This document shows, one piece after another, positions 36,935-44,308 of a stretch of DNA of 64,000 nt (within the stretch, counting starts at the first letter, position 1; each line of letters opens with the position of its first letter). Origin of the DNA: Paracoccaceae bacterium (GTDB lineage Bacteria > Pseudomonadota > Alphaproteobacteria > Rhodobacterales > Rhodobacteraceae). The translations under genes were made by a program, and so were the position numbers. The stretch is from positions 1 through 64,000 of the forward strand of contig WOUW01000019.1 in the NCBI GenBank assembly GCA_009773055.1, written 5' to 3'. Below the pieces are notes generated by a model that saw only the letters and a list, made by a program, of their open reading frames with translations, had not been told where the DNA came from and made no database searches.

Positions 36935-37374
36935 CAGCCCTGGGCGCTGTGGATCGCGCCGGGCAGCCACATCTTTTCCAGCTGGTAGAATTCGCGCACT
37001 TCGGGGCGGAAGACATGGACGATCACGTCGCCCGCGTCGATCAGCACCCAGTCGGCGGTCTCTTTGCCTTCCATGCGGACCGAAATCCGCATCTCCTGCT
37101 TCAGCCGATCCGCCAGCTTTTCCGAAATCGCCGCCACTTGGCGCGAGGACCGGCCCGAGCAGATGACCATGTAATCGGCCACGTCGGACCGACCGCGCAG
37201 GTCGATCTGGACAATCTCCTCGGCCTTGTCGTCATCAACGGATTTCAGGACGAGGGCCAGAATGGCTTGCGAGGTTTGACCCTCGGCGGCCTCTTCGGCA
37301 GGCGTCGGGCGCGGACCGGTCGGAAGGCCGGTGGCAGGATCAGAATGCGACAGGACAGGGTCCTCCAGGGGCAC
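36934..37374 (-). CDS. rsfS: Ribosomal silencing factor
   Basis: The core of about 110 residues is a clear RsfS/Iojap domain (ILALVLKSVDDDKAEEIVQI, DYMVICSGRSSRQVAAIS, DWVLIDAGDVIVHVF). It binds L14 and blocks subunit joining in starvation. The start is unusual. The GTG at 37374 is the only conventional nearby codon, but a GGAGGA box at 37362-37367 sits ideally before a CTG at 37353, which would give a 139-residue protein beginning LSHSDPATG. It is followed directly by rlmH. Confidence 0.9.
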   Translation of the reverse strand: MPLEDPVLSHSDPATGLPTGPRPTPAEEAAEGQTSQAILALVLKSVDDDKAEEIVQIDLRGRSDVADYMVICSGRSSRQVAAISEKLADRLKQEMRISVRMEGKETADWVLIDAGDVIVHVFRPEVREFYQLEKMWLPGAIHSAQG

Positions 37375-37477
37375 GCGCGGACAGGAATGCTCAGACGGGC
37401 AGGCCCCCGCGCCGGGCCTTGCGGTCAAGACTAACACCGCGACCGGGCAATCTCAACCGAAGGCGGGCGGGTACGCC

Positions 37478-38038
37478 CTATTCCGCCCCTTGGCAAGGCT
37501 TGATCGCCGCCAGCACCTCTGCGCCAAGAAGGTCCGCAAGTCTGCCATCGTGGATCAGCGGCAGGAACTGCCCGTCTGCTGCAACCCGGATCAGCACAGA
37601 TCCCCGCGCCCCTTCCGCAGGCCCGTCCCCCACCGCGCAGCCCCCGATCCCCAAACCCAGCGACCCACGTGCGTCCCCCGTCCGCTTCCACGCGGCAATG
37701 TCGGCCTGCAAGGCCCGCATCCGCGGCACGTCCACTTCGGCAATGGCGAAGCGGCGGGCGCTTGCCCCCTCTGGCACGACCGGGCCCTGATCCGCCGGAC
37801 GGTCTGCCAACCGGAAACTGCCCTCCCGCCGCTCGCTGCCGCGAACCGCCGCCAGCTCCAGCCGCGCGCTGCCCGGGCTGACGGCAAGGCCGGGCGGCAG
37901 GATCACCACCAGCTCGATTGCCGCCGGGTCCGCCGTCAGCGGATCGAACGTCGCAAGCCGCGCGGCAGTTGATGGCACGATGGCCGCGCAGCCTGACAGG
38001 GCCAGACTGGCGGCAAGAACACGAAGGAAGGGAAACAT
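37478..38038 (-). CDS. Putative lipoprotein, unknown function
   Basis: A 186-residue protein with a lipoprotein signal: MFPFLRVLAASLALSGCAA, lipobox LSGC with Cys17. The mature part is a mixed beta-rich domain with no recognised catalytic motif. The start at 38038 has AGGAG at 38046-38050. It is divergent from the DUF2975/HTH pair and its upstream region overlaps their promoter. Resembles uncharacterised Rhodobacteraceae lipoproteins. Confidence 0.8.
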   Translation of the reverse strand: MFPFLRVLAASLALSGCAAIVPSTAARLATFDPLTADPAAIELVVILPPGLAVSPGSARLELAAVRGSERREGSFRLADRPADQGPVVPEGASARRFAIAEVDVPRMRALQADIAAWKRTGDARGSLGLGIGGCAVGDGPAEGARGSVLIRVAADGQFLPLIHDGRLADLLGAEVLAAIKPCQGAE

Positions 38039-38050
38039 CACGAATCTCCT

Positions 38051-38088
38051 TTGACAGATAAAATTTACTGTAATACGATAAATTATCG
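38051..38088 (+). promoter_or_regulatory. Sigma70-type promoter and 13-base inverted repeat before the DUF2975/HTH genes
   Basis: A perfect -35 TTGACA at 38051-38056, a 17-base spacer and a -10 TACGAT at 38074-38079 make the best consensus promoter seen here. Overlapping the -10 is CGATAA-A-TTATCG (38076-38088), a palindrome placed to block polymerase. The HTH gene two cistrons downstream is the likely ligand (inferred). Confidence 0.7.
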
Positions 38089-38105
38089 CTGCGAAAGAGG
38101 CAAAG

Positions 38106-38636
38106 ATGCAAGATACTCGTCGCCTGCAGACGCTCTCCGGCTTTCTTTATTGGGTGGCCCTGGTCCTGTCCGTCCTGCTGCCACTTGCGGTCCTGAACTA
38201 CGCCGGGCGTGGCGTGACCGACCCAGGCACGCTCTTGTCCCGCGCCCCGCAGCTGCCGTCCGAAACGCCGATCACGACGTTGCAGGCGGGAGCCGTCGCT
38301 GCCATCGGCCTTGTTGCAGTCCTGCCGATGGTCGCCGCTCTGCGGGGTATGGTCCGGCTTTTCGCCCGCTATCGCGAGGCCGAGGTGCTAAGCGCCGAAA
38401 ACGCCGATACCATCCTGCAGATCGGTCGCGCGTTGGTGCTGGTCGCGTTATTCACTGTCGTTGTCCCGACCTTGCAGACCCTGATCCTCAGCTGGAACGC
38501 AGCGAAGACGACCCTGACCATCGGGATTGACGGCGGCACGCTCGGGTTTCTCATGGCCGCAGGCCTGCTGACGGTGATCGGCTGGGCCATGCGCGAGGCG
38601 GCAGCGGTCAAGGCCGAAAACGCAGGATTCATCTGA
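38106..38636 (+). CDS. DUF2975-family membrane protein
   Basis: A 176-residue integral membrane protein with four predicted helices (about 12-32, 62-82, 104-126, 140-160), matching DUF2975. Members are nearly always encoded directly before a small Cro/CI-type HTH protein, as here, where the stop and start overlap (TGATG). Role unknown; the pairing suggests a membrane signal acting through the HTH protein. A strong promoter lies 27 bases upstream. Confidence 0.82.
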   Translation: MQDTRRLQTLSGFLYWVALVLSVLLPLAVLNYAGRGVTDPGTLLSRAPQLPSETPITTLQAGAVAAIGLVAVLPMVAALRGMVRLFARYREAEVLSAENADTILQIGRALVLVALFTVVVPTLQTLILSWNAAKTTLTIGIDGGTLGFLMAAGLLTVIGWAMREAAAVKAENAGFI

Positions 38637-38860
38637 TGCCTCCCCCGACACTGACCATCGTCGTGCGGCTGGACGTGATGCTGGCCCGCCGCAAGATGCG
38701 GTCGCGCGAATTGGCCGAACGGATCGGGATCACCGAACAGAACCTGAGCCTGCTGAAGTCCGGCAAGGTCAAGGGCATCCGATTCGACACGCTTGCAGCC
38801 ATCTGTGCCGCACTCGACTGCCAGCCGGGAGACATCCTTGAAGCGGTCGCCGAACCCTGA
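38636..38860 (+). CDS. Cro/CI-family HTH regulator (YozG-like)
   Basis: A 74-residue single-domain DNA-binding protein: MLARRKMRSRELAERIGIT, then recognition helix EQNLSLLKSGKVKGIRFDTL and CQPGDILE. This HTH_26 type is the standard partner of DUF2975. It likely binds the inverted repeat at 38076-38088 over its own promoter, giving autoregulation (inferred). A stem of CGATTT/AAATCG at 38870-38889 may end the transcript. Confidence 0.88.
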   Translation: MPPPTLTIVVRLDVMLARRKMRSRELAERIGITEQNLSLLKSGKVKGIRFDTLAAICAALDCQPGDILEAVAEP

Positions 38861-38899
38861 CCGCGAAACCGATTTTCGTCGAGAAATCGCGCGCTTTCG

Positions 38900-40036
38900 T
38901 CAGGGTTTCCGCCCCAGAACCTCGTCCTGATGCTGGCCCAGTCGTGGCGCGGGTCGGTCCAGCGCGAGATCAGCGCCCGAAAAGCTCATCGGACTGCGCA
39001 CGCCCGGCAGACCTTCTGGCGCGATCTGCAGACCGCGGGCGACCACCTGCGGGTCGGCAAAGACCTCGGCCAGATTGTTGATCGGCCCGGCTGGAACGCC
39101 CGCCGCCTCGCAGGCGGTCAGCAGCTCGGCCTTGGCCCAGGTCTTCGTCGCGGCCGTCAGAACTTCGGTCATCGTGGACCGGTTCGCGACCCGGTCGGCG
39201 TTGGTCAGGAACTCGGGCTGCGTCGCCATCGCCTCCAGCCCAAGGATGCCGCACAGCCGCTGGAACTGACCGTCATTCCCGGTGGCCAGGATCAGCCAGC
39301 CGTCCTTGCAGTCAAAGACCGCGTAGGGCGCAAGATTGGGATGCGCGTTGCCCATCAAGCCGGGGGCCTTGCCCGAGGCCAGGTAGTTCATCGCCTGATT
39401 GGCCATCACGCTGGTCGCGACATCCAGAAGCGCCATGTCGATCTGCTGGCCTTCGCCGGTCCGGCCCCGCTGCACGAGGGCTGCCAGAATTGCCGTCGCC
39501 GAATAGACCCCGGTGAACACATCGGTCACCGCCACGCCCACCTTTTGCGGTTGCCCGTCAGCAGGGCCGGTCACGCTCATCAGCCCCGACATGCCCTGAA
39601 TGATGAAGTCATAGCCCGCCCGGTGGGCATAGGGCCCATCCTGACCGAAGCCAGTGATGCTGCAATAGATCAGCCGGGGGTTCACCTTGCGCAAGGACAG
39701 GTAGTCCAGCCCGTATTTCGCCAGGCCCCCGACCTTGAAGTTCTCGATGACCACATCGGCGTCGGCCACCAGACGGCGGACGGTCTCCTGCCCCTCGAAT
39801 GTGCGGAAATCGCAAGTGATCCCGCGCTTTCCCCGGTTCGCCGCGTGGAAATAGGCGGCGGTCCGTTCGCCCCCCGCCTCGATGAAAGGGGGGCCCCAGC
39901 GCCGGGTATCATCCCCCTCGGGCGCTTCGACCTTGATCACGTCTGCGCCCAGATCGGCCAGCGTCTGGCCGGCCCAGGGGCCAGCCAGAATCCGCGCCAG
40001 TTCGATGACGCGGATGCCGTCCAGAGGTGAAGACAT
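38900..40036 (-). CDS. CaiB/BaiF-family CoA-transferase
   Basis: A 378-residue class III CoA-transferase. The N-terminus LDGIRVIELARILAGPWAGQTLADLGADVIKVE is diagnostic, followed by RGKRGITCDF, the VVIENFKVG segment and the SITGFGQDGPYAHRAGYDF region. It swaps CoA between acids; the substrate is not evident. It begins on the last base of the DsbA-like stop (TAATG), so it is coupled to that gene, an odd functional pairing. In many Rhodobacterales smc follows at this position. Confidence 0.9.
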   Translation of the reverse strand: MSSPLDGIRVIELARILAGPWAGQTLADLGADVIKVEAPEGDDTRRWGPPFIEAGGERTAAYFHAANRGKRGITCDFRTFEGQETVRRLVADADVVIENFKVGGLAKYGLDYLSLRKVNPRLIYCSITGFGQDGPYAHRAGYDFIIQGMSGLMSVTGPADGQPQKVGVAVTDVFTGVYSATAILAALVQRGRTGEGQQIDMALLDVATSVMANQAMNYLASGKAPGLMGNAHPNLAPYAVFDCKDGWLILATGNDGQFQRLCGILGLEAMATQPEFLTNADRVANRSTMTEVLTAATKTWAKAELLTACEAAGVPAGPINNLAEVFADPQVVARGLQIAPEGLPGVRSPMSFSGADLALDRPAPRLGQHQDEVLGRKP

Positions 40037-40656
40037 TACTTCGCCAGTTCGGCGTCAAGGATCGCTTTCAAGTCCTCGTAGGCCATGTTGGAATACTTGG
40101 TCCCGTTGACGAAAAGCGTCGGCGTGCCCTCGACCCCATCGGCCTCGAAGTTGGTCTGGAACTGCTTGATCAGCGCCTCGGCATTGGCGGAGTCGTTCAG
40201 GCAGACGTCCATCGCCGCATCCTCCAACCCTGCTGCACGACCGATGGTCTTCAGGTTCTCGACCACCAGCATCGGGTCCTCGGACGCGGCCCATTCCTTC
40301 TGCTTGGCAAACAGCATGTCATGGATGCCGAAATACTTCATCTCGCCGCCGCAGCGGGCGACCAGCGCAGCCCAAAGACCATAGCGGTCAAAGTAGACCT
40401 CGCGCAGGGTAAAGTAGACCTTGCCGGTGTCGATGTAGTCGGTCTTCAGTTTGTCAAAGACCGTTTCGTGAAAGTTCGCGCAATGCGGGCAGGTAAAGCT
40501 GGCGTATTCCACCAGCTTCACCTTGGCATCGGGCGAGCCAAGCGAGAAATCGCCCGGGCCCGGAGCCGTTGCGGCGTCCTGTGCAAGTGCCGGGGTCATC
40601 GCCGCTGTCGCGGCAGCGGCAAGGGCAATCATCGCCCGGCGGTTCAGTTTCAGCAT
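40036..40656 (-). CDS. DsbA-family thiol:disulfide protein
   Basis: The 206-residue protein has a signal peptide (ending TPALAQ, about residue 26) and a thioredoxin-like DsbA fold with the active site CPHC (Cys56, Cys59). The cis-Pro region is VEGTPTLFVNG. It acts in the periplasm on exported proteins. ATG at 40656 was chosen because it yields a normal signal peptide. It sits 28 bases after the DUF721 gene on the same strand and overlaps the CoA-transferase start by one base. Confidence 0.92.
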   Translation of the reverse strand: MLKLNRRAMIALAAAATAAMTPALAQDAATAPGPGDFSLGSPDAKVKLVEYASFTCPHCANFHETVFDKLKTDYIDTGKVYFTLREVYFDRYGLWAALVARCGGEMKYFGIHDMLFAKQKEWAASEDPMLVVENLKTIGRAAGLEDAAMDVCLNDSANAEALIKQFQTNFEADGVEGTPTLFVNGTKYSNMAYEDLKAILDAELAK

Positions 40657-40684
40657 GTCTGGGCGTCCTTTTTCATCACGCAAG

Positions 40685-41209
40685 TCAAGATCGGGGGCGA
40701 GTTAAGATGTTTTGTGCCAGCTGTTCAAGCGCGTTGCGCAAGCCGGGGTCAGCCACATCCCGGGTCGTGTCCTGTGCGCGGGCGACAACCGCCGGATCGG
40801 GCAGCTTTGTCGCCTTCGGTGCGGGCGTGAACTCGGCCTGGCCCTCGGCAAAGCCGGTGGCAGCGGTCTGGGTGAGGTGGATATGGCTGATCGCGGCATA
40901 GCCGTAGACCGCGTTCACGCGTTCCTTCAAGACCGGCAGCGCCATCTGCACCATCGGCGCTTCGGAGGCCTTTACCAGTAATGTCAGCGTCGCGCCCATG
41001 CCGCCCTTGCCGTAGCCGATCTTCACCGGCCGGGTCTTCTGCGCCATGTCCTCGCCCGCAACTTCGGCCCAATGGGTCAAAAGCCGCGCAACGGCAAAGC
41101 CCCGCGATTCCCCCGCCGACCGGACAGCCTGCTTCATCAGCCCGAACGCAGGTTCGAACCCGCGCATGCGGTGCTGGGCAGGGGGTGGGGCAATCGGTTT
41201 GCGGCTCAT
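40685..41209 (-). CDS. DUF721 protein, probable DciA-like replicative helicase operator
   Basis: A 174-residue protein with a DUF721 domain in its first 115 residues (VARLLTHWAEVAGEDMAQKTRPVKI, LTLLVKASEAPMVQMALPVLKERVNAVYGYAAI). DUF721 is the DciA domain, which loads DnaB in bacteria lacking DnaC. The rest is a proline/alanine-rich tail. It is divergent from mutY and precedes the dsbA-like gene, the usual Rhodobacterales order. Confidence 0.85.
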   Translation of the reverse strand: MSRKPIAPPPAQHRMRGFEPAFGLMKQAVRSAGESRGFAVARLLTHWAEVAGEDMAQKTRPVKIGYGKGGMGATLTLLVKASEAPMVQMALPVLKERVNAVYGYAAISHIHLTQTAATGFAEGQAEFTPAPKATKLPDPAVVARAQDTTRDVADPGLRNALEQLAQNILTRPRS

Positions 41210-41373
41210 CTTCGGTGGGCGGGGCTCCTGATATTCGTACGCATTCTACTGCAAGGCCGCGCCCCCGCCAGTGCGAAGGCTGAAACAGGAATAAACATTG
41301 CGTTATGCAAGGGTTACCATCGGCACGCCAGACGTCTCTGGCCCGCCGCGCCCTGTCCGCTATCTTCGCCACG

Positions 41374-42417
41374 ATGGACACCACCGAATCCCTCAGCCGA
41401 TCGCTCCTCGCCTGGTATGACGCCCACGCCCGCGTCTTGCCCTGGCGCGTCTCGCCACAGGACCGCGCCGCGGGCGTCCGCCCCGACCCCTACCGCGTCT
41501 GGCTATCTGAGGTGATGTTGCAGCAAACCACCGTTGCTGCCGTGAAGGACTACTTCCACCGCTTCACTGCCCGTTGGCCCACAGTCGCCGCGCTGGCTGC
41601 GGCCCCGGATGCAGACGTGATGGGCGAGTGGGCGGGCCTTGGCTACTACGCCCGCGCCCGGAACCTGCTGAAATGCGCCCGCGCTGTCGTCGCCGATCAC
41701 GGCGGCCAGTTCCCCACAACGCGTGACGGCCTCCTGACCCTCCCCGGCATCGGCCCCTACACCGCCTCCGCCATCGCCGCCATCGCCTACGACGAACCCG
41801 CCACCGTCGTCGACGGCAACGTCGAGCGGGTGATCTCCCGCATCTTCCTCGTCAAGACCCCCCTCCCCGCCGCCAAACCCGAACTGACCGCCCTCGCCGC
41901 CCGCCTGACCCCCAGGACAAGGCCAGGAGACTACGCCCAGGCGATCATGGACCTCGGCGCCACAATCTGCACCCCGCGCTCCCCCGCCTGCGGCATCTGC
42001 CCATGGGTCCATGCCTGCGCCGCCCGGGCTGCGGGCGTGCAGTCCGACCTTCCGGCCAAATCCCCCAAAGCCGACAAACCGATCCGCCACGGCACGCTCT
42101 GGCTTGGCCACCGGGACGATGCGATCCTCCTCGAACGCCGCCCCGACAAGGGCCTTCTCGGCGGGATGCTGGGCTTTCCGGGAGACGGCTGGGACGGACA
42201 GGGCGGCCCGGCCCCCGCCGAAGCCCCGTGGCAGGACATCGGCGAAGTCCGTCACACCTTCACCCATTTCCACCTGATCCTGCGCATCCATACCGCCCGC
42301 CTCGACACGCCCCACAGCCGGGGCGATCTGATGCCCCGCCACAGCTTCCGGCCCGCCGACCTTCCGACCGTCATGCGCAAGGCCTGGGACCTGGCCCGCG
42401 ACACGCTGGGCAATTGA
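41374..42417 (+). CDS. mutY: A/G-specific adenine DNA glycosylase
   Basis: A 347-residue enzyme that removes adenine paired with 8-oxoguanine. Visible are catalytic Glu46 (SEVMLQQTTV), the helix-hairpin-helix LPGIGPYTA, Asp147 (VDGNVER) and the [4Fe-4S] loop with Cys199, 206, 209 and 215 (C-x6-C-x2-C-x5-C). The C-terminal NUDIX-like domain (LLGGMLGFPGDGW, EVRHTFTHFHL) recognises 8-oxoG. Start set at MDTTESLSRS. Confidence 0.96.
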   Translation: MDTTESLSRSLLAWYDAHARVLPWRVSPQDRAAGVRPDPYRVWLSEVMLQQTTVAAVKDYFHRFTARWPTVAALAAAPDADVMGEWAGLGYYARARNLLKCARAVVADHGGQFPTTRDGLLTLPGIGPYTASAIAAIAYDEPATVVDGNVERVISRIFLVKTPLPAAKPELTALAARLTPRTRPGDYAQAIMDLGATICTPRSPACGICPWVHACAARAAGVQSDLPAKSPKADKPIRHGTLWLGHRDDAILLERRPDKGLLGGMLGFPGDGWDGQGGPAPAEAPWQDIGEVRHTFTHFHLILRIHTARLDTPHSRGDLMPRHSFRPADLPTVMRKAWDLARDTLGN

Positions 42418-42468
42418 AGCCACCCGGGTTCCACCGCATACTTCACCCGTTGTCAGCCACGGTGACCG

Positions 42469-43602
42469 ATGCCGAACCCGCCCACCAAGACCCTCGGTTT
42501 CCTGCAGGCGCTGCCGTTCTGGTTCGCACTTGGCATGGTGCCCCTTGCGGTGATCGGGGCCACGCAGGGCGGCTGGTATACCGCGCTTGTGCCGGGCTGT
42601 TCGATCATCTTCTATTCGATCCTCGACGCGGTCACCGGGCTTGACCAGGACAACGCCGATCCGCAGTCCACAGACAGCCTGCTCTGGTATCGCCTTCTGA
42701 CCCTGATCTGGTTTCCGATCCAGTTCGTCATTCTGTTCTGGACCATCTGGTATGCGACCCGGACCGATCACCTGGGACCGCTGGAGCTTGGCGTCCTCTT
42801 CTTCGGCATCGGTATCCTGACCGGAACCGTCGGCATCAACTACAGCCACGAGCTGATGCACCAGAAATCCCGGCTCGAACGCTGGCTGGGCGACCTTCTC
42901 CTGGCCTCGGTCCTCTATTCCCACTTCCGGTCCGAACACCTGCGGGTGCATCACCTGCATGTCGGCACCCCGCGCGACCCGGTGACTGCGCGCTACAACG
43001 AAGGCTTTCACCGGTTCTTCCCCCGCGTCCTGCGCCAGTGCCCGCAGTCCGCCTTCAAGGCCGAAGCCGCGATGCTGGCCCGCAAGGGCCTGCCGTGGTG
43101 GCACCTGTCGAACCCGTTCTGGATTTATGCGGCACTGCAAACCGGAATGCTGGGTCTTGCCGCAGCCCTTGGCGGCTGGCTTGGCCTTGGCCTTTTTGTC
43201 TATCAGGCGCTGGTCGCGATCTGGCAGCTTGAGGCGGTGAACTACGTCGAACACTACGGCCTGACCCGGCGGCATCTGGGCGATGGCAAATACGAACACG
43301 TCCGTCCGCACCACAGCTGGAACGCCGCGCACACCGCGTCAAACTGGCTTCTGATCAACCTGCAGCGCCATTCGGACCATCATTACAAACCCGACCGCCG
43401 GTTCCCGCTGTTGCAGACCTATTCCCAAGACGAGGCCCCTCAACTGCCGCTGGGGTATCCGATCATGGTCTTCATCGCGATGGTCCCGCCCCTGTGGAAG
43501 CGCGTCATGAACCCTCGTGTGAAGGCCTGGCGCAAGTTCCACTACCCGGAAATCGCCGATTGGCACCCCTATAACAAGGCGCTCAACCCGGTCACGGGTT
43601 GA
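42469..43602 (+). CDS. alkB: Alkane 1-monooxygenase
   Basis: A 377-residue membrane di-iron hydroxylase. All histidine boxes are present: HELMH (127-131), HLRVHHLHVGT (157-167), NYVEHYG and LQRHSDHH, with hydrophobic helices between. It hydroxylates terminal carbons of alkanes using rubredoxin as electron donor; no rubredoxin or reductase gene is nearby. It begins 52 bases after mutY. The GST gene follows across a strong palindromic operator at 43604-43625. Confidence 0.93.
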   Translation: MPNPPTKTLGFLQALPFWFALGMVPLAVIGATQGGWYTALVPGCSIIFYSILDAVTGLDQDNADPQSTDSLLWYRLLTLIWFPIQFVILFWTIWYATRTDHLGPLELGVLFFGIGILTGTVGINYSHELMHQKSRLERWLGDLLLASVLYSHFRSEHLRVHHLHVGTPRDPVTARYNEGFHRFFPRVLRQCPQSAFKAEAAMLARKGLPWWHLSNPFWIYAALQTGMLGLAAALGGWLGLGLFVYQALVAIWQLEAVNYVEHYGLTRRHLGDGKYEHVRPHHSWNAAHTASNWLLINLQRHSDHHYKPDRRFPLLQTYSQDEAPQLPLGYPIMVFIAMVPPLWKRVMNPRVKAWRKFHYPEIADWHPYNKALNPVTG

Positions 43603-43603
43603 C

Positions 43604-43625
43604 TTACATACCAAATGGTATGTAA
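43604..43625. promoter_or_regulatory. Perfect 9-bp-arm palindrome, candidate TetR-type operator
   Basis: Arms TTACATACC and GGTATGTAA around AAAT, directly after the alkB stop and 28 bases before the GST start. The size and ATACC/GGTAT half-sites resemble operators of TetR-family repressors. No regulator gene is adjacent, so it would be bound in trans. Confidence 0.65.
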
Positions 43626-43652
43626 TTGGACCTCACCAAAGGGGAGGTCATG

Positions 43653-44279
43653 ATGAAGCTTTACTATTCACCCAACCTGAACCCGCGGGTCGCCGTGGCC
43701 GTGGCCCGCCATCTCGGTTCTCCGGTGGACTTCGTCGCCGCCTCGCCGATGGCCCCTGACCAGCAAGAGGCGTTTCGCCCGATCAACCCCAACACCCGCG
43801 TCCCTGTGCTGACAACGGACGCGCGAAACTACTGGGAAGCCGACGCCATCGCCTGCAAGCTTTCGGCCCTAGCGGGGTCCGACTTCTGGCGCACCGGCGA
43901 CAGCCAGCCCGAGATGATCCTGTGGATCTCCTGGGCCACGCATCACCTGAACCGGGCGGGCGACGTCTTCTACTTCTGGAAACTGATCGCCCCCAGCTTC
44001 ATGGATTTCCAACCCGAACAGTCGGTCTTTGACGACGCGATGCGGGACTGGCGGCAATTCATGGGCGTGCTGGACGGCCAGCTTCACGGGCGGAAATGGC
44101 TGGTGGATGATCGCCTGTCCTACGCGGACTTCCGCGCCGCAACCTGCTTTCCCTTCGCCAAAGCCGCGGGGCTTCCGATTGCCGATTTCCCGCAGGTCCA
44201 ACGTCTTGCCGACCAGCTTGATCAGATCGAGGCCTGGCGAGATCCGTTCGCCGGTCTGACCGAGCCTCAAGTTTCTTAA
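43653..44279 (+). CDS. Glutathione S-transferase family protein
   Basis: A 208-residue protein with a thioredoxin-like N-terminal GST domain (MKLYYSPNLNPRVAVAVARHL, then NTRVPVLTTD) and an all-helical C-terminal domain from about residue 85. The N-terminal Tyr/Ser/Asn cluster would bind glutathione. It conjugates glutathione to electrophiles. ATG at 43653 is five bases after GGAGG (43643-43647); another ATG three bases upstream is too close. Control by the palindrome at 43604-43625 is likely. Confidence 0.88.
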   Translation: MKLYYSPNLNPRVAVAVARHLGSPVDFVAASPMAPDQQEAFRPINPNTRVPVLTTDARNYWEADAIACKLSALAGSDFWRTGDSQPEMILWISWATHHLNRAGDVFYFWKLIAPSFMDFQPEQSVFDDAMRDWRQFMGVLDGQLHGRKWLVDDRLSYADFRAATCFPFAKAAGLPIADFPQVQRLADQLDQIEAWRDPFAGLTEPQVS

Positions 44280-44308
44280 GAAGGAATTTTGCCCACCAGC
44301 AGAGCCGG

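Noticed and set aside
41503-43332. 609-codon minus-strand open frame
   Set aside because: Antisense to mutY and alkB, both of which have all diagnostic residues.
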